From Roseibacillus ishigakijimensis (GTDB lineage Bacteria > Verrucomicrobiota > Verrucomicrobiia > Verrucomicrobiales > Akkermansiaceae): DNA of 45,918 nucleotides. Where the stretch lies: the NCBI RefSeq assembly GCF_016595415.1, contig NZ_JAENIO010000033.1, positions 1 to 45,918 of the forward strand, read 5' to 3'. Shown here one piece after another: positions 38,681 through 45,918 of the stretch (positions are counted from its first letter, which is position 1; the number at the start of each line of letters is the position of its first letter). The notes under the pieces are model-generated. The model had not been told where the DNA came from. It saw only the letters and a list, made by a program, of their open reading frames with translations, and ran no database searches. The position numbers were made by a program, and so were the translations under genes.

Positions 38681-39865
38681 TCAGTGGGCTTTGGAAAATG
38701 AGTGGCTGGTGGCGGCGAGGCGATGGGTGGGCTGGGGCTTTCCGGGCTGGAAAAAGGACTCCTGTTGCCAATTGAGAGTCAGATCGTCGCTTTCGAGGAG
38801 AGCTTCGCGCACGATTTTCTGTAGCTTCTCCGCTTCGCCCTCGGCGCGGAGATTGATGAGAAGGTTTCCCTTTTGCAGAGGGGCGCCCAAGGCTCGGGAG
38901 AGAACAGGCTCCTCTTCGGCGAGCACTTGATTGACCACCGCGAGGGCAGACGCGGCGGGCTCTTCTGATTGGAGAGACATCTTGAAGTGGGCAACTTCCA
39001 TGTCGGCTTGGGAGAGGCTGTGGGCAATCTTCCGCGCCTGGGCGAGGAGCCACTCGTCGCCCGACCACTCTGCATTGGCGGAGACCTCTAGGGAGGCGTT
39101 ATACCATCCCAGTAGGGCCTCGCCATAGGCATAGCGATCATAGTCAATCTCCAGCACCTCGGCGCCCTCGCGGGGCGAAAGGGCGGGGAGGTCGTCTCCG
39201 GCCCAAGAGTGCAGCCAGTCTGCCACGCCATCCCCTTCACGAGCCGAGCCCGGAAAAATCAGTTTATCGGGGAAGCGTTCGCGCAGGGCCTCCAGCAGGC
39301 TTTGCTGCTCTTCGGCGGTGAGCCGATCACATTTGTTCAAGAAGAGGACATCGGCTTCTTCAATTTGTTTGCGAAAGATATAAGTCACCTCTTTGGCAAA
39401 GCCCTTCTTTCGGCCCGTTGTGGCCGGGCGGAAAAGTGATTGGGCCCGGCGGGAGTCGAGAACAGCGGTGAAGGGGGCCAGCCGCACCTCCATCCGATAG
39501 ATTTCCGCGAGAGGGAGTAGGACCGTGGCCCGCAGGTCGGTGCAACTGCCCACCGGCTCGCAGAGGAGCACATCGGGGCGCAGATTGGTGGCGAGCTCCC
39601 GCACGGTGGCCACCAGAGAATCCAGTTGGCAGCAGAAGCAAGCTCCGGTGACCTCACCCACCGCCGCCTCGCTAGTGGACAACCGGGCCATGGCGCTATC
39701 GACCAATCCCTCGGACTGGTCATTGGTCACGATGCCGCAGCGCAAGCCTTGGCGGCCCAGTTGCTGCACGGTTTCGGTTATCAAGGTCGTCTTGCCCGCA
39801 CCCAAAAAGCCTCCGATTAAGATAAGGCGGGGAGGGTGGGGGTTAGAGGTAGGTAAGGAAGTCAT
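38681..39865 (-). CDS. G3E-family GTPase metallochaperone (CobW/COG0523-type)
   Basis: About 394 residues from the ATG at 39865. GTPase domain in the first 240 residues: Walker A GGFLGAGKTT, the zinc-binding CxCC motif in GACFCCQLDS, and G4 NKCD. A CobW C-terminal-like domain (about 300-390) follows, ending near QPTHRLAATSHSF. The family inserts Zn, Co or other metals into client proteins using GTP, and many members are regulated by Zur. Adjacent genes point to a metal or metalloid role but the metal is not readable. It is the first gene of the 39865-36941 operon, divergent from the AT-rich island. Confidence 0.88.
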   Translation of the reverse strand: MTSLPTSNPHPPRLILIGGFLGAGKTTLITETVQQLGRQGLRCGIVTNDQSEGLVDSAMARLSTSEAAVGEVTGACFCCQLDSLVATVRELATNLRPDVLLCEPVGSCTDLRATVLLPLAEIYRMEVRLAPFTAVLDSRRAQSLFRPATTGRKKGFAKEVTYIFRKQIEEADVLFLNKCDRLTAEEQQSLLEALRERFPDKLIFPGSAREGDGVADWLHSWAGDDLPALSPREGAEVLEIDYDRYAYGEALLGWYNASLEVSANAEWSGDEWLLAQARKIAHSLSQADMEVAHFKMSLQSEEPAASALAVVNQVLAEEEPVLSRALGAPLQKGNLLINLRAEGEAEKLQKIVREALLESDDLTLNWQQESFFQPGKPQPTHRLAATSHSFSKAH

Positions 39866-39893
39866 TGCAGCAGAGGTCGTAAGTGGTGTAGTT

Positions 39894-39925
39894 AACAATT
39901 ACTGATTGTTTTTCTGAAAATCAGT
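39894..39925. promoter_or_regulatory. Overlapping inverted repeats between divergent genes (operator candidates)
   Basis: AACAAT (39894-39899) with ATTGTT (39905-39910), spacer TACTG, overlaps ACTGATT (39901-39907) with AATCAGT (39919-39925), spacer 11. They lie about 30 bases before the G3E GTPase start and ahead of the T-tract of the opposite unit, where a regulator could act on both. A match to a known Zur or ArsR site was not found. Confidence 0.4.
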
Positions 39926-39926
39926 G

Positions 39927-39960
39927 TTGACGTTTTTTTTTTTTTTTTGACAAGTATTAA
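39927..39960 (+). promoter_or_regulatory. Promoter candidate with a 16-T tract in the -35/-10 spacer
   Basis: TTGACG (39927-39932) is followed by 16 consecutive T (39933-39948) and, 22 bases after the hexamer, TATTAA (39955-39960). Loss of five T would give the ideal 17-base spacing. A second hexamer TTGACA (39947-39952) ends the tract but has no good -10. The gene it would serve starts at 40053. This is the arrangement of slip-strand phase-variable promoters, but it is read from one sequence only. Confidence 0.45.
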
Positions 39961-40052
39961 AGCGCTCGAAAGAGAGGGAGCATTCGCTGTTGAGCGGAGT
40001 CTGATTTCTCCGGGCATCTTGTAGAAACGGAATTTTAAGAAGAAGAAAACTG

Positions 40053-40433
40053 ATGAAACGCCGAAGCTTTATTCGCCAATCCATGGTCCTTCCCGCCCTC
40101 GCTGCCTCTCCCCTGGCTCTCTCCGGTCTCGTCAATGCTGCTGGAGGAGGTGGTGGAACCACGACGAGTGATACAACAGATACGACTTGGACGGAAACGA
40201 CTGTAGATACGACGCTTGAGACGACAACTATATGTGAAGGTGGTCTTGATATGAAGGCGATTTATGATGAAGAGACGGGGGCGTATATGTGGCATGAGTG
40301 TCGACCGAAGTCGTTTTACGGGGATGGAGAATTTTGTATGGTCTATTGTGAAGATCATAAAAGTGATGGATCGGTTGATAGAATACCAATACCGTGTCAG
40401 GAAGATTCATATCAAATATGCAGGATAATTTGA
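40053..40433 (+). CDS. Small exported Thr-rich, Cys-rich protein with Tat-like signal
   Basis: 126 residues, ATG at 40053 after an AAGAAGAAG purine run. The N terminus KRRSFIRQSMVLPALAASPL carries a twin-arginine pair before a hydrophobic stretch, so it is likely a Tat substrate. The mature part begins with a Gly run and a Thr/Asp-rich linker of about 30 residues (DTTDTTWTETTVDTTLETTT), then a 65-residue domain with six Cys, enough for three disulfides. No family recognised. Codon use in the second half is much more AT-rich than the surrounding genes, a hint of recent transfer. It is 18 bases upstream of the next gene and probably cotranscribed with it. Confidence 0.7.
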   Translation: MKRRSFIRQSMVLPALAASPLALSGLVNAAGGGGGTTTSDTTDTTWTETTVDTTLETTTICEGGLDMKAIYDEETGAYMWHECRPKSFYGDGEFCMVYCEDHKSDGSVDRIPIPCQEDSYQICRII

Positions 40434-40451
40434 TTTAGTGGATGATTTGTT

Positions 40452-41858
40452 ATGAATCGATCTTTTGTATTAAATAAAATTGGCAAAATTAGCGTCTCTT
40501 TTTTTTTGTTGGCGTTAATTTTAATGCTGGTCAGTTTGTTTTATAGGCCCTCTGATGAGGTCGAAAACACGCCGGAAGAAACGAGTTCAAGGATGTCTTC
40601 TTCCATTAAATCCTCAGAGGAATTAAACCGCCTACAGAAAAGTGAATCAGCACAGTCACGTATTTCGATGGAACTCGAAAGAATCCGGAATGAGAGAGAC
40701 TTCAAGTATTATGCTAGTGCAAATGAATTTAGAGAGGAGGTAAAAAATATATTGGCGAAATCAAGATCCTCAAAGAGCCCCAATGGGCAGATTGATTGGG
40801 AAATTGTCAACGCTTTTCGTAAGGCTGGTCTTCCTTTGCTTGATTTGGTGGCTGTGGGTAAAGATCTCGTGTCAGATGAAGGTGGGTATGAGTTCCGCGA
40901 CCAGATAGTCGCAGGTTTGGCGGAAAAATTTGCGATGAGGGGGTTGGGAGCCCTAAGTGAAGTGGGAGATATGAAAAAGCTTTTAGATGATGAATTTGAG
41001 AAGAGAGTTCTATTTGCGGGTCTGGACGGTTATTTGAATGGGGCGGGTTACTCCGATCCTGAATCTGATAAGGAATTGTATGTCTACAAGAAGAATCAAG
41101 TTCTTGACTTCTTGAGTGAGGTGAAGAGTCAAGGGGTTTTGCTTATTGATGATTATAGTAGCGTGATTAATTCGTTAAGAAGGGAATCGATTGATTATTC
41201 TTTTGCGTCTAAATTGCTAGGCGAAAGTATAGATATTAGGTCTAATGAAGAAGTGCAGAAAGGTCTGTTTAAGATTCTAGATGATAACGGTAAAGTTAAA
41301 ATGTTGTCTTCTTTTTTGGAGAACGATGTGCCTCTTTATCTCAATGGAGATACTTTGGAGATGGTGTCTAAAGTTGAGGAGATGGCTCCCGATGTTTTCA
41401 ATGAAATGTTGGAAGATGATAGGTTTTCGGGCAAGTTAAAAACTGCGTTGAATCTTAGTAGAGCTCAAAGCGAGCTAGAACGTGGGAACCTCCAAGAGGC
41501 TAACGCCTTCTTCCAGAGTATTGTTAAAAGTGAAGATATTATAAACAAATTTCGGTCCGATTCTGTATTCAGTGAGATTAAGCAGGCTCTTGTTCGTGAA
41601 AACATTCGCCAAAATCCGACTATTACTGCGGACTTAATTATTAGTGGGGGTTTCGGATCTGATATGAGTATAATAGAATCTGCTGTCCCCCAGTGGTTTG
41701 AAAGTGATTCTGAGTCGTTGAGGACATGGTATGAGGATGAGAATCAAAGCCTTTCGCTGGAGCAACGAAAATATTTCGCTACCGCTTTTTCAAGAATCGC
41801 GGCAAGCATTAGTGATTATGAACTCGCTCAAGCTTGGAAAGAGATGGCTGATGATTAG
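40452..41858 (+). CDS. AT-rich membrane-anchored helical protein of unknown function
   Basis: 468 residues. One N-terminal membrane anchor (VSFFLLALILMLVSLFY, about 15-31), then a coiled-coil-like stretch (about 50-85) and a long mostly helical part predicted outside the cytoplasm. The last third (about 390-468, WFESDSESLRTWYEDEN then FSRIAASISDYELAQAW) has the look of TPR-like helical repeats common in Verrucomicrobiota. No enzyme motif. Base composition is clearly AT-rich compared with the flanking genes at 38681 and 41914, so the gene with its partner at 40053 looks acquired. It may present or retain the small exported protein. Confidence 0.65.
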   Translation: MNRSFVLNKIGKISVSFFLLALILMLVSLFYRPSDEVENTPEETSSRMSSSIKSSEELNRLQKSESAQSRISMELERIRNERDFKYYASANEFREEVKNILAKSRSSKSPNGQIDWEIVNAFRKAGLPLLDLVAVGKDLVSDEGGYEFRDQIVAGLAEKFAMRGLGALSEVGDMKKLLDDEFEKRVLFAGLDGYLNGAGYSDPESDKELYVYKKNQVLDFLSEVKSQGVLLIDDYSSVINSLRRESIDYSFASKLLGESIDIRSNEEVQKGLFKILDDNGKVKMLSSFLENDVPLYLNGDTLEMVSKVEEMAPDVFNEMLEDDRFSGKLKTALNLSRAQSELERGNLQEANAFFQSIVKSEDIINKFRSDSVFSEIKQALVRENIRQNPTITADLIISGGFGSDMSIIESAVPQWFESDSESLRTWYEDENQSLSLEQRKYFATAFSRIAASISDYELAQAWKEMADD

Positions 41859-41913
41859 TGTCAATTCTAAAGTGATTTTACTATTGATGTGGCATTTGGT
41901 TTGAGATTGGGAG

Positions 41914-43281
41914 ATGTCTAGGTTAATAGGAGATTGTGGTCTCGATAGTCAATCGATAACCCTTGCTATGAGCACTGACGCACAAGGGTTCGGCTACAAT
42001 GCCACACTGATTGCCAGTATTCTGCGCCGGACGGAGCGTCCGGTCTGGGTGAAATGCTACACGCGGGGCTTCTCGCAGGAGTCGTTTGAGACCGGACGTT
42101 TGCGGGTGGATTTCATGGAGGCGACGGAGGAGGTGACGGGGAACTTTCCTCCCCACGTTCCGGTGGCGGTGTTCGATCGACTGCGGGTGATCGAGGATGC
42201 CCCGGAGTGGGACCGCTGTCTGGTGGTTGATCACGATATGGTTTGTCTCTCTGACTTAGGCGAGTATTTCGATGAAGACTTTGAGGGAAACCTGCTCATG
42301 GGGCGCTTATTTGGTCCGGGAAATACGCTGGGCCTCCAGATGGAGCGCCGGGGCGGCTTGCCCGAGGAGTTGGCTCAGGCAGCGGATCATCCTTACTTCT
42401 TTATGGGGCCGATGATGAATCTGGCTCTGATGCGGGAGGAGGGGACTTGGCAGAAGATTTTGCAGGCCCATGAACTGATGGGGCAGGAGGAGCAGCTCGC
42501 CCTGACCGCAGCGACGGGAGGACGGGTCAAGGGGGTGGACCGGAAGTGGAATCAGGTGCCGCAATGGGATGTCACGAAGAACGAGGAGGGCGAGATCGAG
42601 CAAGACCTGGAGTTGACCGGGATCATTCATTGGTCGGGCTGGTCCAAGCCTTGGCATCTGGCGAGTAAGAGCTGGCGCCCGGAAGTCTGGGAAGGGGAGC
42701 GTTGCAATTGGCCGACCTTGCGAGCGGGGGTCTGGGACAAGCCGCTACTCATTGATGCCGCCGGATCGCGTATCGAGGCCCTGCATCCCTGGATGAAGCG
42801 GGGCTGGCGTCTCGTCTTTCGCCGGGGCGAGCGGAGCCCTCTGCCGCCCTTGGCTGAGGATGCACCCCGGATGAGCGCGGAGAAGTTGGCCCAGCGGGAG
42901 GAGGGCTGGCATCGCTATCAGGATCGGCTGTGGCAGGAGCTCTGCACGCATCCTGATACGCAGGGGAGTGAGGAGCCCGAACGTGAGGACCCTGCGGCCG
43001 CTCTGGTCTTGATCTGTCGCACTCTCGAGCAGTTGGAAGAGATTTTGAGGGAGAGCGAGGAAGGGAGCCGGCCCCCCTATGTGGTGGTGCGGGAGAGTCT
43101 GGCGGGGGACAGTCCTGATCGTCTGGCAGGGCTGGGTTACCAGAGGCAGTGGGTGAGGAGCTACGATGCCGAGGGGGCCATTGGTCCGGGAGTTGATTAT
43201 CGGGAGGGACCATGGGCTGACTCCTTGCCCGAGGAGCCGGAGCTATTGGGCTGGAACGGGAGCGGGGTGGCTAAGTGCTAG
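41914..43281 (+). CDS. Glycosyltransferase family 8-like protein
   Basis: 455 residues. A GT-A fold covers about residues 15-265: ITLAMSTDAQGFGYNATLIA is the first strand and nucleotide loop, and DRCLVVDHDMVCLSDLGEYF holds the DxD-type metal and sugar-nucleotide site. An IIHWSGWSKPW block corresponds to the family's C-terminal His-x-x-G-x-x-K/P motif that binds the diphosphate. The last 190 residues are an extra domain with no match I can name. GC content is back to the regional level. It is probably for surface glycans, and the sugar-nucleotide epimerase follows 45 bases downstream. Confidence 0.8.
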   Translation: MSRLIGDCGLDSQSITLAMSTDAQGFGYNATLIASILRRTERPVWVKCYTRGFSQESFETGRLRVDFMEATEEVTGNFPPHVPVAVFDRLRVIEDAPEWDRCLVVDHDMVCLSDLGEYFDEDFEGNLLMGRLFGPGNTLGLQMERRGGLPEELAQAADHPYFFMGPMMNLALMREEGTWQKILQAHELMGQEEQLALTAATGGRVKGVDRKWNQVPQWDVTKNEEGEIEQDLELTGIIHWSGWSKPWHLASKSWRPEVWEGERCNWPTLRAGVWDKPLLIDAAGSRIEALHPWMKRGWRLVFRRGERSPLPPLAEDAPRMSAEKLAQREEGWHRYQDRLWQELCTHPDTQGSEEPEREDPAAALVLICRTLEQLEEILRESEEGSRPPYVVVRESLAGDSPDRLAGLGYQRQWVRSYDAEGAIGPGVDYREGPWADSLPEEPELLGWNGSGVAKC

Positions 43282-43325
43282 CGGGGTGAGGGGGAACTCG
43301 CGGTCGAGGTAGGAAAGGGTTGAAG

Positions 43326-44090
43326 ATGAGAGTCTTGGTGACGGGTTCGGAGGGGTTTATCGGAAAGCACGTGGTGCGGGTGCTGCGTGAAGAGGGTCAC
43401 GAGGTCTTGGAATTGGATCGGCTTCATCCTAAGGACCCACAGGATTTGCGCACCGTGGATTTGAGCTCTTACCCCTGTGAGGGCATCATCCATTTGGCGG
43501 CGACCAGTGCGGTGGCGCGCTGTGAGGAAGATGCGGTGGAGAACTGGGAGCAAAATGTGCTTTTGACCCAGCGGGTGGCTCGACATGCCGCTGCAGTGGG
43601 AGCCAAGCTGGTTTTTGCCTCCTCTGCCGCAGTCTACGGCGCGAGTGAAGGGCTGGTGGATGAGCAATCTCCGGTGCGGGCAGTGGGCAATTATGGTTTG
43701 GCCAAGTTGCTTTCGGAACAAATCGTGCGTGCTTGGGCTCCCCGCTGGGCGATCCTGCGCTACTTCAATGTCTTTGGTCCGGGGCAAAAGCAAGGGTTGC
43801 ATGCACTCTTGGTGGCGGCGAAAGAAAGTTTCGTTGTTTATGGCGATGGCCTGCAGACGCGGGATTTCATCGCGGTCAAGGAAGTGGCCGAGATGACTGC
43901 GTGGGCGGCTACTTCCCGGTGGCAAGGGGTCTCGAACGTGTGTTCCGGACGGGGGCAGCGAGTGAAGGAGGTCATCGTGGACTGTCGTCCAGACCTCGAA
44001 CTGCAGTATGAAGCGCCCCGGCCGGGCGAGATTCGCCATTCAGTTGGGCGGGGGAGGGGCCTTTTGGGCCAAGCTCTGGTTTGTCCTTGA
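43326..44090 (+). CDS. NAD-dependent epimerase/dehydratase (extended SDR)
   Basis: About 254 residues from the ATG at 43326, which has a nearby AGGAAAGGG; a TTG at 43320 is possible. Extended short-chain dehydrogenase fold: the nucleotide-binding GSEGFIG motif is at residues 7-13, FASSAAVYGAS supplies the catalytic Ser, and NYGLAK gives the YxxxK pair. RYFNVFGPGQ is the sugar-nucleotide side. The protein is shorter than typical UDP-glucose epimerases (about 310), ending soon after RPGEIRHSVG, so the usual last helix is missing. It probably acts on a sugar nucleotide used by the glycosyltransferase upstream. Confidence 0.85.
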   Translation: MRVLVTGSEGFIGKHVVRVLREEGHEVLELDRLHPKDPQDLRTVDLSSYPCEGIIHLAATSAVARCEEDAVENWEQNVLLTQRVARHAAAVGAKLVFASSAAVYGASEGLVDEQSPVRAVGNYGLAKLLSEQIVRAWAPRWAILRYFNVFGPGQKQGLHALLVAAKESFVVYGDGLQTRDFIAVKEVAEMTAWAATSRWQGVSNVCSGRGQRVKEVIVDCRPDLELQYEAPRPGEIRHSVGRGRGLLGQALVCP

Positions 44091-44113
44091 AACGACTTTT
44101 CTCAAAATGGTCT

Positions 44114-44150
44114 TTGACAACGCGAAACTACTTGGCATTTTCGCCAAGTA
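44114..44150 (+). promoter_or_regulatory. arsR promoter with operator palindrome
   Basis: A -35-like TTGACA (44114-44119) is followed by a perfect palindrome: TACTTGGC (44129-44136), spacer ATTTTC, GCCAAGTA (44143-44150). It overlaps where the -10 should be and ends one base before the arsR ATG at 44152. A dimeric ArsR bound here would block RNA polymerase, giving autorepression of the arsR-ACR3 unit. Confidence 0.75.
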
Positions 44151-44151
44151 A

Positions 44152-44454
44152 ATGACGACCGTTTCCACCGCTCGACAGGTTGAGATCATCAAGGCCCTGG
44201 CCCACCCGGTGAGGTTGGAGATTGTGCAATCTCTCTCGCAGGGGCCTCGTTGTGTCTCGGATATCGTGGCTTCCTTTGACTGCGATATGTCGACCATTTC
44301 CAAGCATCTCACCCTTATGCGCAAGGCCGGATGGGTTTCCTGTGAGAAGAAGGGGCTGCAGGTTTACTACGAGTTGGCCTGCGACTGCCTCCCGACTTTT
44401 CTCACCTGCATTGCGGCCATTGACCGCGGAGCCTCCGATTCCTGTGGCTGCTGA
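44152..44454 (+). CDS. arsR: ArsR-family metalloregulator
   Basis: 100 residues, winged helix-turn-helix repressor that leaves DNA when it binds a metal or metalloid. The recognition helix is in CDMSTISKHLTLMRKAGWV. There are eight Cys (34, 44, 64, 77, 79, 86, 98, 100): CDC in ELACDCLPTFLTC and the terminal DSCGC are vicinal or near-vicinal sets suited to trivalent arsenic, with Cys34/44 near the alpha-3 position used by classical ArsR. Neighbouring ACR3 and the upstream palindrome fit arsenite sensing. It is 33 bases upstream of the transporter, one operon. Confidence 0.9.
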   Translation: MTTVSTARQVEIIKALAHPVRLEIVQSLSQGPRCVSDIVASFDCDMSTISKHLTLMRKAGWVSCEKKGLQVYYELACDCLPTFLTCIAAIDRGASDSCGC

Positions 44455-44487
44455 GCCGGCGGGTTCACTCGAAATACTCAAATCATC

Positions 44488-45558
44488 ATGTCTGACAAAG
44501 TTGCTTCCCGAATGTCGTTCCTAGACCGTTATCTCACGGCCTGGATTTTCGCTGCCATGGCGCTTGGAATCGTCATTGGTCGTTTCCTCATCGCCGATCC
44601 CGAGGCTTTTTTCCGGCCCTTTACGGTGGGCACGACCAATCTGCCGCTGGCCATCGGGCTCATCGTGATGATGTATCCGCCGCTGGCGAAAGTGCGCTAC
44701 GGAGAGTTGCCCCGGGTCTTTTCCAATCCCCGGATCATCAGCATTTCACTGGTGCAAAACTGGATCATCGGGCCGGTGGTGATGTGGATTCTGGCGGTCT
44801 TATTGTTGCGGGATCAACCGGACTACATGGTGGGCCTCATCCTGGTGGGTTTGGCCCGGTGTATAGCGATGGTGCTGGTCTGGAACGACTTGGCGAAAGG
44901 CTCGTCGGAGTATGCCGCTGGTCTGGTGGCTTTCAATAGCATTGCCCAGATTCTTTTCTATGGCGCTTACGCCTGGCTCTTCATCACCGTCTTGCCTCCC
45001 TTGGTGGGGCTGGAAGGCGCGGTGGTCGATATCTCCATGGGGGAGATTTTTACCTCGGTGATGATTTATCTCGGGATTCCTTTCTTTGCGGGAATGCTCT
45101 CGCGGGTGGTGCTTACGCGGGTCAAGAGTGTGGAATGGTATGAAGGGGTGTTTCTACCACGTATTGCTCCGCTGACGCTGGTGGCCCTCCTTTTCACCAT
45201 CGTGGTGATGTTCACCTACAAGGGCGATGCCATCGTGGAGCTGCCTCTCGATGTCCTGCGTATCGCCATTCCGCTGCTCTTGTATTTCGGCATCATGTTC
45301 TTCGTCAGTTTTGTGATGGCGGCGAAGCTGGGGGCGGATTATCCGCGCTCGGCCAGTGTGGCTTTCACCTCGGCGGGGAATAATTTTGAGCTTGCCATTG
45401 CGGTGGCCATCGCGGTCTTCGGCATCGATTCCGGGGTTGCTTTTGCGGCGGTGGTCGGGCCCCTGGTGGAGGTGCCTGCGCTCATTGGTCTGGTGCATGT
45501 TTCGCTGTTTCTGCGAAAGAAGATGTTTCCGGCAGAGGGGAGGTCGCTGGTTTCTTAG
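44488..45558 (+). CDS. ACR3-family arsenite efflux transporter
   Basis: 356 residues with about ten membrane segments, BASS/ACR3 superfamily. It extrudes As(OH)3, and sometimes Sb(III), using the proton gradient. Family blocks: [20 protein letters not shown] near residue 49, [18 protein letters not shown] near 128 with the essential Cys of the arsenite path, [16 protein letters not shown], and [18 protein letters not shown] with the conserved Glu. ATG at 44488. It is directly downstream of arsR and upstream of the terminal repeats. No arsC or arsM is in the window. Confidence 0.95.
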   Translation: MSDKVASRMSFLDRYLTAWIFAAMALGIVIGRFLIADPEAFFRPFTVGTTNLPLAIGLIVMMYPPLAKVRYGELPRVFSNPRIISISLVQNWIIGPVVMWILAVLLLRDQPDYMVGLILVGLARCIAMVLVWNDLAKGSSEYAAGLVAFNSIAQILFYGAYAWLFITVLPPLVGLEGAVVDISMGEIFTSVMIYLGIPFFAGMLSRVVLTRVKSVEWYEGVFLPRIAPLTLVALLFTIVVMFTYKGDAIVELPLDVLRIAIPLLLYFGIMFFVSFVMAAKLGADYPRSASVAFTSAGNNFELAIAVAIAVFGIDSGVAFAAVVGPLVEVPALIGLVHVSLFLRKKMFPAEGRSLVS

Positions 45559-45575
45559 CGGCAGAGGGCATCTCA

Positions 45576-45918
45576 TTTTTGACGCAGAGACGCAAAGACA
45601 CGGAGGAACGCGGAGTTTTTTGAGAAAGGAAGAACTCTGTGAACCTCTGGGTCTCAGCGACTCTGCGACGGAAGAAGGGCGGATGGCGTCATATTTTTGA
45701 CGCAGAGGCGCAAAGACACGGAGGAACGCGGAGTTTTTGAGAAAGGAAGAACTCTGTGAATCTCTGGGTCTCAGCGACTCTGCGACGGAAGAAGGGCGGA
45801 GGGCGTCTTATTTTTGACGCAGAGACGCAGAGACGCAAAGACAGGGAGGAGCGTGGAGTTTTTTGAGAAAGGAAGAACTCTGTGAATCTCTGGGTCTCAG
45901 CGGCTCTGCGACGGAAGA
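45576..45918. repeat. Tandem repeat: three copies of a roughly 118-bp unit, continuing past the window
   Basis: Copies begin with TTTTTGACGCAGAG or a close variant at 45576, 45694 and 45811 (118, 117 and at least 108 bases). Each contains GACGCAGAGACGCAAAGACA near its start and CTCTGGGTCTCAGCG followed by ACTCTGCGACGG near its end. The two parts are near complements, so every unit can fold into a long imperfect hairpin. Copy 3 has an extra CGCAGAGA duplication. There are no spacers, so this is not a CRISPR array. The region holds no gene; short open frames in it are not credible. Confidence 0.9.

Noticed and set aside
39894-39925. Zur box for the G3E GTPase.
   Set aside because: Inverted repeats exist but do not match a Zur consensus I know; kept only as an unassigned operator.
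45576-45918. CRISPR array.
   Set aside because: The repeat units are 108-118 bases, directly joined, with no variable spacers, and no cas gene is seen.

Overview
The window is a GC-rich, gene-dense bacterial chromosome segment that I would place in the Verrucomicrobiota, probably the Verrucomicrobiae. The best marker is a five-gene cluster (14450-21767). It matches, in gene order and in recognisable sequence blocks recalled from memory, the Akkermansia muciniphila Amuc_1102-1101-1100-1099-1098 cluster, which includes the Amuc_1100 pilus-associated membrane protein. Supporting signs are a DUF1800/DUF1501 pair, a large exported protein with a DxDxDGxSNLFEF-type calcium motif, palindromic REP-like elements, and start sites mostly lacking a strong Shine-Dalgarno sequence. 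No tRNA, rRNA or CRISPR array was seen.

Layout. 70-5228 (minus): a tightly coupled operon of type I modification genes hsdM and hsdS, then an FRG-domain protein and a deaminase/winged-helix fusion; no hsdR is in the window. 5346-10510 (minus): REP doublet, lepA, a two-PAS protein, lgt and a hexose-phosphate mutarotase. 10649-14295: a disordered Lys/Glu-rich protein, a DinG-type helicase, and aroD in the opposite direction. 14450-21767 (plus): the Amuc_1098-1102-like envelope cluster, closed by a strong terminator. 21862-32818 (plus): a CoaE-Rho fusion protein, a large exported protein, RNase D, gyrB and gyrA. 32918-36935 (plus): a Cys-rich permease, then DUF1800 and DUF1501 proteins preceded by a putative leader peptide. 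36941-39865 (minus): a G3E GTPase, an unrecognised protein ending in GGACC, and an aquaglyceroporin. 40053-41858 (plus): an AT-rich two-gene island behind a 16-T tract. 41914-45558 (plus): a GT8-like glycosyltransferase, a sugar-nucleotide epimerase, and an ArsR-ACR3 arsenite efflux pair. 45576-45918: three tandem copies of a roughly 118-bp repeat running off the window.

How the parts fit. The central cluster looks like an inner-membrane PilM/PilN/PilO-like platform joined to an outer-membrane secretin, with no pilus motor ATPase or pilin nearby. Rho carries a complete dephospho-CoA kinase domain at its N terminus, which would join CoA synthesis and transcription termination in one polypeptide. 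Three separate transcription units (permease, GTPase/GGACC/aquaporin operon, ArsR-ACR3) share vicinal-cysteine features and plausible metalloid or metal functions. The most promising leads for undescribed biology are the CoaE-Rho fusion, the FRG and deaminase genes coupled to hsdMS, the GTPase-GGACC-aquaporin operon, the AT-rich island with its possible slip-strand promoter, and two in-frame palindromic insertions inside hsdM.
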